A DNA stretch of 64,000 nt from Bacillus cereus ATCC 14579 (GTDB taxonomy: Bacteria; Bacillota; Bacilli; Bacillales; Bacillaceae_G), in the NCBI RefSeq assembly GCF_000007825.1, contig NC_004722.1, positions 4,628,501-4,692,500 of the forward strand. Direction: 5' to 3'. Of this stretch, positions 41,853 to 51,486 are shown piece after piece; position 1 is the first letter of the stretch, and each line of letters opens with the position of its first letter. The position numbers were made by a program, and so were the translations under genes. The notes below the pieces were generated by a model. It was given only the letters and a program-made list of their open reading frames with translations, was not told where the DNA came from and did not search any database.

Positions 41853-44261
41853 TTAATTTGCAACAACATTAACAAGTTTTCCAGGAACAACAATTACTTT
41901 ACGAACTGTTTTCCCTTCAATTTGGTCTTGAATTGCTTCAAGTGCAAGTTGTTCCATTTCTTCTTTTGATGCGTCTTTACTCATTGTTAGTTTTGCACGA
42001 ACTTTACCCATAACTTGAACAACAATTTCAACTTCATCTTCTACAAGTTTAGACTCATCAAATGTTGGCCAGCTTGCATATGTGATTGTTTCATTGTATC
42101 CAAGTTTGCTCCATAGCTCTTCCCCGATATGAGGTGCAACTGGTGCAATCATTTTTACGAAACCTTCTACATATTCTCTCGGAAGTGTTTCAGCTTTGTA
42201 TGCATCGTTGATGAATACCATCATTTGAGAAATCGCTGTGTTGAAGCGAAGCTCTGCATAGTCTTCTGTTACTTTCTTCACTGTTTGATGGTAAGCTTTT
42301 TCAAGCTCTTTATTTGGTGCGTCAGTAATTTTCTCACTTAATTCACCGTTATCTTGAACGAATAGACGCCATACGCGGTCTAGGAAACGACGAGCTCCGT
42401 CAAGACCATTTTCAGACCAAGCAATTGAAGCATCTAATGGTCCCATGAACATTTCGTATAGACGAAGTGTATCTGCACCGTGGCTTGCTACGATATCATC
42501 AGGATTTACAACGTTACCTTTTGATTTACTCATTTTCTCGTTGTTTTCACCTAGAATCATACCTTGGTTGAATAATTGTTGGAATGGCTCTTTCGTTGGA
42601 ACTACACCGATATCGTATAATACTTTATGCCAGAAACGAGCATATAGTAAGTGAAGTACGGCATGTTCTGCACCACCGATATAAATATCAACTGGAAGCC
42701 ATTGTTTTACTTTTTCAGGATCTACAAGTGCTTCGCTATTGTTTGGATCGATGTAACGTAGGTAGTACCAGCAGCTACCAGCCCATTGCGGCATTGTGTT
42801 CGTTTCACGACGACCTTTTTTACCAGTCTCAGGATCAACAACATTTACCCACTCGTCAATGTTAGCAAGTGGTGATTCACCTGTACCTGAAGGACGGATG
42901 TTTTCTGTTTTCGGAAGAACTAATGGTAATTCCTCTTCTTTCACAGCTGTCATTGTACCATCTTCCCAGTGAATTACTGGAATTGGTTCACCCCAGTAAC
43001 GTTGACGGCTGAATAACCAGTCACGTAGACGGTACGTTACTTTTTGATTTCCTGCGCTCGTTGCTTCAAGCCATTCAATCATTTTTGCGATTGCTTCTTC
43101 TTTATTTAATCCATCAAGGAATGCTGAGTTTACGTGTGCACCATCACCTGTGTACACTTCTTTCGTAATATCTCCGCCTTTTACAACTTCCTTCATTGGA
43201 AGATTAAATACTGATGCGAATTCATAGTCACGCTCATCGTGAGCTGGAACTGCCATTACAGCACCTGTTCCGTAAGTTGCAAGAACATAGTCAGCGATCC
43301 AGATTGGTAATTTCTCACCGTTTACTGGGTTAACTGCGTAAGCACCAGTGAATACACCAGTTTTCTCTTTCGCAAGTTCTGTACGCTCTAGGTCACTCTT
43401 CATTTTTACAGCGTTAATGTAAGCTTCTACCGCTTCTTTTTGTTCTGCTGTTGTAATTTCTGCAACAAGTGCATGTTCTGGAGCTAGTACACAGTATGTT
43501 GCACCAAATAATGTATCAGGGCGCGTTGTGAAAACTGTGAATTTCTCGTCTGTACCATCGATGTTGAAGTGTACTTCTGCACCTTCAGAACGACCGATCC
43601 AGTTACGTTGCATATCTTTTAAGCTTTCAGGCCAATCAAGCTCATCTAGATCTTCTAATAGACGATCTCCGTAAGCTGTAATTTTTAACATCCACTGTCT
43701 CATCGGACGACGCTCAACTGGATGTCCACCACGCTCACTCTTACCGTCAATGATTTCTTCGTTTGCAAGTACTGTACCAAGTGCTGGGCACCAGTTTACA
43801 GGTACTTCATCAACGTAAGCTAAGCCTTTTTCAAATAGTTTTAGGAAGATCCATTGCGTCCACTTATAGTAGTTTGGATCTGTTGTATTTACTTCACGGT
43901 CCCAATCGTAAGAGAAACCTAATGATTTAATTTGGTTACGGAATGTATTAATATTATGCTCTGTAAATTCAGCTGGGCTGTTTCCAGTATCAAGTGCATA
44001 TTGCTCTGCTGGAAGACCAAATGCATCCCATCCCATTGGATGCAGAACGTTATATCCTTGCATACGCTTCATACGAGATAAAATATCTGTCGCTGTATAA
44101 CCTTCTGGATGTCCTACGTGTAAGCCTGCACCTGATGGATATGGGAACATATCTAGTGCATAAAATTTTGGTTTTTCTGTCTCATCTGGCGTACGGAATG
44201 TTTTATTCTCTTCCCAGTACCCTTGCCACTTCTTCTCAATTTCTTGATGATTAAAGCTCAT
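41853..44261 (-). CDS. leuS: Leucyl-tRNA synthetase
   Basis: 802 residues, the normal bacterial length. Class I signature PYPSGAGLHVGHPEGYTATD (HIGH-type), the CP1 editing domain (VFTTRPDTLFGATY), and KMSKS in NEKMSKSKGNVVNPDD. It charges tRNA-Leu. Expressed from a leucine T-box leader and followed by a strong terminator. GGAGGG precedes the ATG. Confidence 0.97.
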   Translation of the reverse strand: MSFNHQEIEKKWQGYWEENKTFRTPDETEKPKFYALDMFPYPSGAGLHVGHPEGYTATDILSRMKRMQGYNVLHPMGWDAFGLPAEQYALDTGNSPAEFTEHNINTFRNQIKSLGFSYDWDREVNTTDPNYYKWTQWIFLKLFEKGLAYVDEVPVNWCPALGTVLANEEIIDGKSERGGHPVERRPMRQWMLKITAYGDRLLEDLDELDWPESLKDMQRNWIGRSEGAEVHFNIDGTDEKFTVFTTRPDTLFGATYCVLAPEHALVAEITTAEQKEAVEAYINAVKMKSDLERTELAKEKTGVFTGAYAVNPVNGEKLPIWIADYVLATYGTGAVMAVPAHDERDYEFASVFNLPMKEVVKGGDITKEVYTGDGAHVNSAFLDGLNKEEAIAKMIEWLEATSAGNQKVTYRLRDWLFSRQRYWGEPIPVIHWEDGTMTAVKEEELPLVLPKTENIRPSGTGESPLANIDEWVNVVDPETGKKGRRETNTMPQWAGSCWYYLRYIDPNNSEALVDPEKVKQWLPVDIYIGGAEHAVLHLLYARFWHKVLYDIGVVPTKEPFQQLFNQGMILGENNEKMSKSKGNVVNPDDIVASHGADTLRLYEMFMGPLDASIAWSENGLDGARRFLDRVWRLFVQDNGELSEKITDAPNKELEKAYHQTVKKVTEDYAELRFNTAISQMMVFINDAYKAETLPREYVEGFVKMIAPVAPHIGEELWSKLGYNETITYASWPTFDESKLVEDEVEIVVQVMGKVRAKLTMSKDASKEEMEQLALEAIQDQIEGKTVRKVIVVPGKLVNVVAN

Positions 44262-44305
44262 GAGATACCCTCCTTGAAATTCTATTTATTTTCACCGCCC
44301 AAAAT

Positions 44306-44550
44306 ACAAAAAACCTCTCATCCCTAGAAAGGGACGAGAGGTTATAGATTCCCGCGGTACCACCCTAAATTAATGTACAAATATACATTCGCTTAGATCC
44401 GTAACGTGGATTAACGGCAATTGCTACTATTAGTTTCACAACTGCAACTCAAAGGCGAGTTCATAACGAAACGTGGATTGACTTGCACCGACCGTCAACT
44501 CTCTAAACCAGCTTCTATTACTACTACTCCTTCTCACTGTTATTACACAT
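44306..44550 (-). promoter_or_regulatory. T-box leader (leucine, CUC specifier) of leuS
   Basis: Minus strand shows stem I elements (TTTAGAGAGTTGAC, GGTCGGTGCAAGTC), a specifier loop ATGAACTCGCCTTTGAG with CTC at 44457-44459, the T-box AGGGTGGTACCGCGG at 44352-44366, and the terminator CCTCTCGTCCC...GGGATGAGAGGTTTTTT at 44310-44343. Uncharged tRNA-Leu pairing favours the antiterminator and leuS transcription. Confidence 0.95.
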
Positions 44551-44697
44551 ATAAGTTAAGTGAACTATCCTTCACCTAGTATCCCTTAAGAGCTTACTTA
44601 AAGCGAGGACTTCTCGGTTAATCGTTACTCTTAATAACTAACGAATTCATCTTAAGACAGCCGAGCTATCTCCCTTGTTCTAAAGGTTGTTTTATTT
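44551..44697 (-). ncRNA. Extra structured 5' domain of the leuS leader
   Basis: About 147 nt lies between the promoter and T-box stem I. It can form several hairpins: CCTT-tagaac-AAGG, CTCGG...CCGAG enclosing TCGTTA...TAACGA, and GTGAA-ggatag-TTCAC. It has no T-box sequence or terminator of its own. Nothing known was recognised in it. Confidence 0.55.
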
Positions 44698-44703
44698 AAA
44701 TAT

Positions 44704-44732
44704 ATTCTAAAACATGTTACATGTTCCGTCAA
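44704..44732 (-). promoter_or_regulatory. Sigma-A promoter of leuS with palindromic spacer
   Basis: TTGACG - 17 bp - TAGAAT on the minus strand. The spacer contains the perfect palindrome AACATGT-A-ACATGTT (44711-44725), which could be an operator. Confidence 0.7.
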
Positions 44733-44733
44733 A

Positions 44734-45927
44734 CTAAACTGCAATTTTTTCTTCAACTGTTTCTTCTACTTTTACTCGTTTATCATAAATGCTCGTTGCT
44801 ATAAGCGCTACTACAAGCATTACCATGATTGCTATAAACAATACTTCCATATTGTATAAATCCACAATTGCTCCGCCAACGACCGGTCCGAACATTTTCC
44901 CTACAGTCGCCGCACTATTTACGACACCTTGATAAAATCCTAATTTATCTTTTGGTGCAAGTATATTTGCAATCGTTGGAACCGCAGGCCATACAAATAA
45001 CTCACCAATTGTTAATGTTACCATCGCAACGAGGAACATCGTAAATTGCTGCGCTTGACTTAACACAATGAATGACGCCGCAAAAATGAAGATTCCAATC
45101 ATAATTTGCTGTTTTAAAGAACGCTTCATCCAACGAATTAGCATACTAACAAGTGGTTGCGCACAAACAATCATCGCTCCGTTTATCGTCCATAGTAAAC
45201 TATAGTGACGAAGGCTAATATTCAATTCTTGCATATGTGTTGCAATCGCTCCTTGCCACTGTACGTATGTAACCCAGCATAAAGCATATGCTACACACAC
45301 GATAAGAAGTGCTTTAAATCCAGGTGTAAGTGACCACCCTTTTTTCGTTTCGACTTCTTTTTGCACTCCTGGCTCTTTCTTGTCTTCCATACCGCGGAAT
45401 CCAATAAAAGCAATTAAAAAGAAAACAAAGTATAAAATAAAATTCGCTAAGAAAATATAATCAAAACGATACGATGCAACTAATCCACCACATGCTGTTC
45501 CGATCGCAATACCAACATTTTGTCCAACGTACATCGCATTAAATGCCCGTCTTCCGCCTTCTGGCCAAACCGTACCAACCATCGCATACATCGATGGGAA
45601 GACCATTCCAGAACCGAAGCCGATTAACGCTAGCCATTCAACATATAACGGCCAACCGTGGAAGAACACAAGACCTAAAATCGATACAAGTGTAATCACA
45701 ATCCCTACTAAAGTTGATTTATAACCGCCCCATTTATCAAATAAAACACCGCCGAGCAAGTTTCCGATTACACCAGTAAGCGAATTGATCATTAATACCA
45801 TTCCGGCCACAGATAAAGATTTTCCTAGGTGATCATGCAAATAAATTGTATTAAAAGGCCATAAAAAAGAAGCACCCGTGACATTAATAATCATCCCAGC
45901 TACTAATAGCCATACTTTCCTTGGCAT
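44734..45927 (-). CDS. MFS transporter (YttB-like)
   Basis: About 397 residues from MPRKVWLLVAGM (AGGAGGGG upstream decides this start), 12 predicted membrane helices. Motif A-like GVLFDKWGGYKSTL. It matches the length of B. subtilis YttB, which I recall as a leuS neighbour. Substrate unknown. Its stop lies just before the leuS promoter. Confidence 0.83.
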   Translation of the reverse strand: MPRKVWLLVAGMIINVTGASFLWPFNTIYLHDHLGKSLSVAGMVLMINSLTGVIGNLLGGVLFDKWGGYKSTLVGIVITLVSILGLVFFHGWPLYVEWLALIGFGSGMVFPSMYAMVGTVWPEGGRRAFNAMYVGQNVGIAIGTACGGLVASYRFDYIFLANFILYFVFFLIAFIGFRGMEDKKEPGVQKEVETKKGWSLTPGFKALLIVCVAYALCWVTYVQWQGAIATHMQELNISLRHYSLLWTINGAMIVCAQPLVSMLIRWMKRSLKQQIMIGIFIFAASFIVLSQAQQFTMFLVAMVTLTIGELFVWPAVPTIANILAPKDKLGFYQGVVNSAATVGKMFGPVVGGAIVDLYNMEVLFIAIMVMLVVALIATSIYDKRVKVEETVEEKIAV

Positions 45928-46014
45928 AGTTTCCCCTCCTATTCTATTTTTTTCGTTCATATATATAACAGTAAAATTGTAGTCGTTTTTAAATAGGAAG
46001 GCAACTGATTAATA

Positions 46015-46125
46015 GTTGATGAAATTCAGATAATGGTTCGACGGTAAATGAAATTATATTGATTGCTTCTTAGATTATATCAGCGATTATTAAAATATAT
46101 CGACTTACCGACAAAAAATGACAAC
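46015..46125. repeat. ATATATC/CGATT intergenic repeat, copy 4
   Basis: TTCGACGGTAAATGAAATTATATTGATTG followed by TTATATCAGCGATTATTAAA and ATATCGACTTACCGACA then AATGACAA. The ends CGGTAA and TTACCG are inverted relative to each other, so the unit could fold as a hairpin. Confidence 0.75.
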
Positions 46126-46138
46126 AGTAACAATGTAT

Positions 46139-46173
46139 AAAGAGGCTGCATGAACTTCATGCAGCCTCTTTAT
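46139..46173. terminator. Terminator after khtU
   Basis: AAAGAGGCTGCATGAA-c-TTCATGCAGCCTCTTT, a 16-bp perfect dyad of the GAGGCTGC class. Confidence 0.9.
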
Positions 46174-46174
46174 A

Positions 46175-47398
46175 CTATCCAACTTCCTTTTCTCGCTTCG
46201 CACTTTCTTTAGCGCTCCATTTAAATATTTTATCTAATAAGGAATATATTCTCCCAGATTCTTTCGTTAACAAAGGTCCTAACGATGCTAATATTAAAAC
46301 ATACAAAGCTGAGAATGGTTTAATAGTTGCCATTAAGCCGCCCGCAATTCCAATATTCGCGACGATAATGGAAAATTCTCCGCGTGATGCAAGTGTTAAA
46401 CCGATATTCGTAGAAGCCTTATGCGATAACCCAGCTTTACGCCCCGCAACCATTCCAGCAGTAAAATTACCGATAAGAGTAATGAAAACTGCTCCTAATG
46501 CCAACCACACTGCTCCTCCAAGTGAAAATGGGTCTATACTTAAACCGAAGCTGAAAAAGAATATGGCTCCAAAGAAATCACGAAACGGAACAACGAGCTG
46601 TTCAATTCGATCACTATGCTCTGTTTCAGAAAAGACGAGCCCCAATAATAATGCTCCAATCGCCTCCGCGACATGAATCGTTTCTGAAAATCCTGCTACA
46701 AAGAACAAAATAGCGAATATTACGATAATAAAAATTTCATTGGACGAAATATCTAACATTTTATTTAAAAATCGTGTAGCTTTTCTAGCAACTACAAAGA
46801 ATAGTAGCATATACCCTACTGCGATTAAAATAGATGTAAGAGCCCCTACAAGTGACGTTGCCCCTCCGAGTACTAATCCTGAAACAACTGATAAATATAC
46901 GGCTAAAAAGATATCATCAAACATAATGATTCCTAAAATTAGCTCCGTCTCTTTATTACCAGATCTTCTTAAATCAACAATTACTTTCGCAACAATTGCA
47001 CTCGATGAAATTGTTATGATCCCAGCAATAATTAATGTTTCTAATAAGGGGAAACCCATTATATATCCGTAAAGTAAACCTAATATAAAATTAAGCGATA
47101 TATGAACAGTTCCCCCAAAAGCAATTGACTTTCCTGATTTAATTAATTTTTTAATTGAGAATTCTAAGCCTAAATAGAATAAGAGGAATATAACGCCAAC
47201 ACGGCCGAGGAAGGAAATAACTTCTCCGCTTTCAATAAATCTTAAATCGATAAGCCCTAAATCTGGGGCATGGGGCCCCACTAGCATACCGAGTATAATG
47301 AGAAACGGAATAATCGAGAACTTTAACTTTGCAGCGAGAATAGCTGCAAAAGCGACTAATACTAACGCAGTCCCAACTTCAAAGATTAAAGTATCCAT
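46175..47398 (-). CDS. khtU: CPA2 cation:proton antiporter KhtU-like
   Basis: 407 residues, 12-13 membrane helices, KefB/CPA2 family without a C-terminal RCK domain. FLLFYLGLEFSIKKL, EAIGALLLGLVFSE and LTLASRGEFSIIVANIG are family landmarks. It exports K+ (or NH4+) in exchange for protons. It starts 3 bp after khtT, its regulatory partner. Same size as B. subtilis KhtU (YhaU). Confidence 0.88.
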   Translation of the reverse strand: MDTLIFEVGTALVLVAFAAILAAKLKFSIIPFLIILGMLVGPHAPDLGLIDLRFIESGEVISFLGRVGVIFLLFYLGLEFSIKKLIKSGKSIAFGGTVHISLNFILGLLYGYIMGFPLLETLIIAGIITISSSAIVAKVIVDLRRSGNKETELILGIIMFDDIFLAVYLSVVSGLVLGGATSLVGALTSILIAVGYMLLFFVVARKATRFLNKMLDISSNEIFIIVIFAILFFVAGFSETIHVAEAIGALLLGLVFSETEHSDRIEQLVVPFRDFFGAIFFFSFGLSIDPFSLGGAVWLALGAVFITLIGNFTAGMVAGRKAGLSHKASTNIGLTLASRGEFSIIVANIGIAGGLMATIKPFSALYVLILASLGPLLTKESGRIYSLLDKIFKWSAKESAKREKEVG

Positions 47399-47401
47399 CG
47401 A

Positions 47402-47899
47402 TTATGAATCCCCTCCTACTGAAAGCAACTCATTAATAATTCTTTTTACTTCATGTCTTTCACCTGATAGTACGAGCATATCGCCAGCTTCAATGATAGA
47501 ATCTGGGCCTGGATTAAAGAACTTCTTCATATTCTTTTTCAAAATGGCAATAATCGTTACGTTATATGTGTTTCGGACATGTAAACTACCAATTGTTTTT
47601 TGTACGACTGGTGCATTATTTTCCACCTTAAACCACTCAATTGATAATCCTTCAAAGGCCATTTCAATCGTATCTAAAGCTTGTGGTCTATATACCATTC
47701 CGCCCAATATAGCTGCAATTTGTCTCGCTTCGGAATCACGAAGAGAGACGCTTGAAATACTCTCCTCATGATCAGCATCAAAATGGTACATTTCTCTTCG
47801 GCCATCATCATGAATAACGATAACCATCTTTTCATTACCTTTTGTAATCACTTCAAACTTACATCCAATACCCGGCAGTTCACTCTCTCTAATATTCAT
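47402..47899 (-). CDS. khtT: Regulatory subunit KhtT with C-terminal RCK_C domain
   Basis: 165 residues, N-terminal MNIRESELPGIGCKFEV then a TrkA_C/RCK_C domain (~75-160: HVRNTYNVTIIAILKKN...ILVLSG-type GDMLVLSGERHEV). KhtT gates KhtU; the B. subtilis protein binds c-di-AMP. No khtS gene is found upstream, where a recombinase-like gene lies 34 bp away instead. Confidence 0.88.
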   Translation of the reverse strand: MNIRESELPGIGCKFEVITKGNEKMVIVIHDDGRREMYHFDADHEESISSVSLRDSEARQIAAILGGMVYRPQALDTIEMAFEGLSIEWFKVENNAPVVQKTIGSLHVRNTYNVTIIAILKKNMKKFFNPGPDSIIEAGDMLVLSGERHEVKRIINELLSVGGDS

Positions 47900-47933
47900 A
47901 TTTTCCGCCTCCTAATTCTTTTAGTTACGGCTT

Positions 47934-48500
47934 TTATAAATCGACATCAATCTCCGTTTTAAAGGTCTCATCCTTTGAAATACCTAAATACTTTAGCGTC
48001 TCTGATGGAGTCGCGTGATGAAAATGTTTTTGCAACAGCGCAATCGCTATCCCTCTTTTGTACGCATGAAATCCGAATGTTTTTCGCATTGAATTCGTTC
48101 CGATCTTACCAACAACTCCAACTGCTTCTGCAGCATTATGAATTACACGATACGCTTGTTGGCGCGTAATTGAATTTGGCGTTTTATTAGATTGAAATAC
48201 GTAATTTTCTCTTTTAACGCCAATAGATTGTACGTAATCTAAAAGCGCTTCTTTTACTTTTGTATTTAAATAAATATCTTGTTTGAATTTTTCATCTTTC
48301 ACAGGAAGAGTATAAAACTCTTTAACAGTCCCATCTTCATTTAATACATCTTCAAATTTCATGCTAAGTAATTCTGTAATTTTTAATCCTGTGTTAATTC
48401 CAATAACAAATAAAAGATAATCTCGCTGGGAGTGCTCTTTTAAATATTTTTTCATAGCCTCAATTTGGCTTATATCTTTTAATGCCTCTACAACTTCCAT
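47934..48500 (-). CDS. Degenerate tyrosine-recombinase catalytic domain
   Basis: 188 residues, only the phage-integrase C-terminal fold without the usual N-terminal core-binding domain. Box I reads NTGLKITELLSMKFEDV, with Lys where catalytic Arg is expected. Box II reads GTNSMRKTFGFHAYKRG, with Asn for the His of HxxR, although the Arg remains. HHATPSETLKYLGIS keeps the candidate Tyr. It may be inactive for recombination or a DNA-binding derivative. It is co-directional with khtT-khtU. Confidence 0.8.
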   Translation of the reverse strand: MEVVEALKDISQIEAMKKYLKEHSQRDYLLFVIGINTGLKITELLSMKFEDVLNEDGTVKEFYTLPVKDEKFKQDIYLNTKVKEALLDYVQSIGVKRENYVFQSNKTPNSITRQQAYRVIHNAAEAVGVVGKIGTNSMRKTFGFHAYKRGIAIALLQKHFHHATPSETLKYLGISKDETFKTEIDVDL

Positions 48501-48752
48501 ACATGTATTCTCCTCATCTTATGAACGGTAATTTTCTCATTATGTTGTCCATTTTACCTTATCATGCTATGAGATTTCCATGTGTTATCCATTATTTTCA
48601 CAATATACTCAGGTGGTTCTGAAAACTTTCAATGTGGAAACTTACGATTGTATAAATACGTTGCGGTAAAAAATGTGGGGATAAAAGTTCAGCTTCTTTC
48701 TACAGATTGGATTCCTCCTTTCCTTATACAGCTACTTCTACTTTTATATTAC

Positions 48753-48788
48753 GTTACTTACTTGCATTATATTATATATATAAGTAAC
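48753..48788. promoter_or_regulatory. Inverted repeat GTTACTTA/TAAGTAAC
   Basis: Perfect 8-bp arms around 20 AT-rich bases in the 346-bp gap between the recombinase-like gene and bceB. The rest of that gap shows no credible gene. Confidence 0.35.
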
Positions 48789-48814
48789 ATTAAAGTGTTT
48801 TTTCTGAAAATAAT

Positions 48815-48845
48815 AAAAACCGAGCCTTTTTGCTCGGTTTTTATT
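48815..48845. terminator. Terminator of the BceAB-type operon
   Basis: AAAAACCGAGC-cttttt-GCTCGGTTTTT. Confidence 0.9.
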
Positions 48846-48846
48846 A

Positions 48847-50706
48847 TTAATCTTCTTTCGGAAGAACAATTCCTTTATACAATTGAACTGTAATGAAGTA
48901 ATAAATCGCATAAATAACTACGAAAATTACGATTGGTACCCAAATACGGAAGTACGGATCGATTAAAATAAATCCGAAAATATTCATACCAACTAATACG
49001 TGAGCGATACCCACAATTGCTGGGAATAAGAATACTAAGAATAACTCTTTATAAATCGATTTCGTTAATAACTCACGGCGCACACCGATTTTACGGAGCA
49101 TTTGATAACGCGTAATATCTTTTGATGCACCAGAAAGAATTTTAAACATAAGACAGCTTGCCATCATTGCTAAGAACGCAATTCCAAGGAAGAATCCCAT
49201 AAACACTGTTCCGCTCGCAAAGCCGTAGAACATGTCATACATTTGATGTTTACTATTCATTTGTTCAGCTTTTACATTTTTATATTTATCTAGTTGCAAC
49301 TCGTCAATTTTTTTCCATTCTTTTTCATATGTTAAGAAATCATCTACTTTTCCGATAAATGCTATACCTTCTTTACCACTTATCCCATCGTACATTTTTT
49401 GATCTACAATTTTAATTGCATGATCTTCGTATATATAATATGGATGAATTGTGCTAAAAGCATCTACCCATTCTTCTGGAAGTTCTTTAGCGTTCACATC
49501 TTTTTCATTCATTTCTCTAGAAACTGCACCTACTGGTAATTCCTGTGAAGCCTTCTTCGTATTTACTAAATCCTTCATCGACTTCATATTTTCCATATCT
49601 TTTACTAAAGGACGATTTTTCTCTAAATCTTCTTTTACATAGTAAACGTATTTATCATCTACTTTGTAACGATATTCGCTTTTCTCTTTAAATGTAATAC
49701 CGTTTAAAATTTTCTTTTCTTCAGCTGTCGGATTATGAACTACTGAATCATAGATTACTAAACCATCAACCATTTTTATAACGTTATTTTTAAACGCCAT
49801 ACCACCTGAAATTGCACCAGCTCCAAGAGCAACTAACATCGCTACTGTTGCAAGTACCTTTGTTAAGCTATTAATACGGAAATTTAATTGTGCAAATGTA
49901 AAAGCGTTAAGTCCTTTTTCACTACGCTTTTTATTACTTTTTAACTTTTTAATAATAACTGGAAGAAGTGATCCAAATAACATGTAAGTACCAGCTGTTG
50001 TTGTAATTAATGCAATAAGGATTCCCATCTCTCTTAATTTTTCCATGTAAATCATTGATGCATAGCCAATTCCTAATAAAATAACCGCAAGGAAGGCAAC
50101 TAAGCCTGTCATTTTCCCTTTTACTGCAACACGTTCTGTTTGTGCATCTGCATGTACAAGTTGCAATACAGAAATACGTGATAATTTAATACTGTTCATA
50201 ATTGCTGATAGTACAAATAATGCAAAGAAGAAGATGCAAGTAACAGTCATAGATGGGAGGTAAAATGCTTTATAGCCTTCACCAGCAAATTCTAATTGTT
50301 TCATTAATAATTGACCGATACCTTCTGCAAGTCCTACACCAACTGCAATTCCAATTGCAAGAGACGCGGCGCCTAATACAATTGTCTCAATAAACATAAG
50401 TAATGTAACTTTATGCTTTTTTGCTCCTAACATCATATACATACCAAACTCTTTTTGACGAAGAGATAGTAAGAAAGAGTTCGCATATAAAATATAGAAG
50501 AACGTTATGATTGCTAATAAAAATGAACCTGCTTGGAATACAAATCCGATTGATTTAATCACTGAATTAGATTCAAGAAATGATTCATTTAGTGCTAACG
50601 TTTGAAACATATAAAAGATTGAAATCGACATGACAAGACCAACAAGTAAGACGATATAATCTTTTAGCTTACTCTTTAGCCCTGACATGGAAAGTTTGAA
50701 TAACAT
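48847..50706 (-). CDS. BceB-type ABC transporter permease
   Basis: 619 residues, 10 membrane helices with FtsX-like halves and a large extracellular domain of about 200 residues between helices 7 and 8 (~315-520). This matches peptide-antibiotic detoxification permeases (BceB/YxdM/YtsD). The N-terminus is LFKLSMSGLKSKLKDYIVLLVG. Starts 19 bp after the ATPase gene. No BceRS-type two-component pair is adjacent. Confidence 0.88.
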   Translation of the reverse strand: MLFKLSMSGLKSKLKDYIVLLVGLVMSISIFYMFQTLALNESFLESNSVIKSIGFVFQAGSFLLAIITFFYILYANSFLLSLRQKEFGMYMMLGAKKHKVTLLMFIETIVLGAASLAIGIAVGVGLAEGIGQLLMKQLEFAGEGYKAFYLPSMTVTCIFFFALFVLSAIMNSIKLSRISVLQLVHADAQTERVAVKGKMTGLVAFLAVILLGIGYASMIYMEKLREMGILIALITTTAGTYMLFGSLLPVIIKKLKSNKKRSEKGLNAFTFAQLNFRINSLTKVLATVAMLVALGAGAISGGMAFKNNVIKMVDGLVIYDSVVHNPTAEEKKILNGITFKEKSEYRYKVDDKYVYYVKEDLEKNRPLVKDMENMKSMKDLVNTKKASQELPVGAVSREMNEKDVNAKELPEEWVDAFSTIHPYYIYEDHAIKIVDQKMYDGISGKEGIAFIGKVDDFLTYEKEWKKIDELQLDKYKNVKAEQMNSKHQMYDMFYGFASGTVFMGFFLGIAFLAMMASCLMFKILSGASKDITRYQMLRKIGVRRELLTKSIYKELFLVFLFPAIVGIAHVLVGMNIFGFILIDPYFRIWVPIVIFVVIYAIYYFITVQLYKGIVLPKED

Positions 50707-50724
50707 GCTCTAGAACCTCCTTTC

Positions 50725-51486
50725 TTACGCTTTTTGTGTGCCTAAGTCCGCAAGCACATCTAAAATTTCTTTATAAAACTCTTCACGTGTACCGCCGCGG
50801 TGAATTTCTTTATATAGCTCACCATCTTGAATGAATAAAATACGCTGACAGTAACTTGCACTGTACGGATCATGTGTAACCATCATAATAGATACGCCTT
50901 GATCTTTATTTAAGTTTGTCATCGCATCAAGTAAACTCGTTGCATTTTTAGAATCAAGCGCTCCTGTTGGCTCGTCCCCTAAAATAATTGCCGGCTCATG
51001 CACTAAAGCACGCGCTGCTGCCGAACGTTGCTTTTGCCCACCAGATACTTCAGATGGGTACTTTTGAAGTATTTCTGTAATCCCTAACATATCCGCTACT
51101 TTCTCGACTTTTGGTCCAATGTTACGTGATGGAACACCTTGCAAGGAAAGTGGAAGTGCAATGTTTTCATAAATAGATAAGTTTTCTAACAAATTAAAAT
51201 CTTGGAAGATGAATCCTAATTTTTGTGAACGGAAATCAGAAAGCTCACCTTGCTTCATTTTTGTAATATCCGTACCCGCAATTTCAACAACGCCGCCCGT
51301 TGCTTTATCTAATGTTGAAATTACATTTAATAATGTCGTTTTACCAGAACCAGATGGTCCCATAATTCCAACAAACTCACCCTCTTGAATTGAGAATGAC
51401 ACACCTTTTAACGCGTGTGATTGGTTCTCACCTTTTTTACCGTACACTTTTTGAACGTTTTTCACGTCTACAACTGGTTTCGTCAT
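50725..51486 (-). CDS. BceA-type ABC transporter ATPase
   Basis: 253 residues. Walker A GPSGSGKTT, Q-loop FIFQDFNLL, signature VSGGQKQR, Walker B AIILGDEPTGALD, and switch His in MMVTHDPYSA. MacB/LolD-type ATPase partner of the permease that follows. The pair probably handles peptide antibiotics that bind lipid II or undecaprenyl carriers. AGGAGG precedes the ATG. Confidence 0.92.
   Translation of the reverse strand: MTKPVVDVKNVQKVYGKKGENQSHALKGVSFSIQEGEFVGIMGPSGSGKTTLLNVISTLDKATGGVVEIAGTDITKMKQGELSDFRSQKLGFIFQDFNLLENLSIYENIALPLSLQGVPSRNIGPKVEKVADMLGITEILQKYPSEVSGGQKQRSAAARALVHEPAIILGDEPTGALDSKNATSLLDAMTNLNKDQGVSIMMVTHDPYSASYCQRILFIQDGELYKEIHRGGTREEFYKEILDVLADLGTQKA

Noticed and set aside
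44551..44697. A tRNA gene or second complete T-box in the leuS leader
   Set aside because: No cloverleaf, CCA or T-box sequence fits; only generic hairpins.
47934..48500. Evidence for a prophage or genomic island
   Set aside because: No other phage genes, attachment repeats or tRNA nearby; flanks are ordinary chromosomal genes.
48582..48893. 103-codon frame on the plus strand before bceB
   Set aside because: Overlaps the bceB terminator and gene end, very hydrophobic and AT-driven, with no ribosome site.
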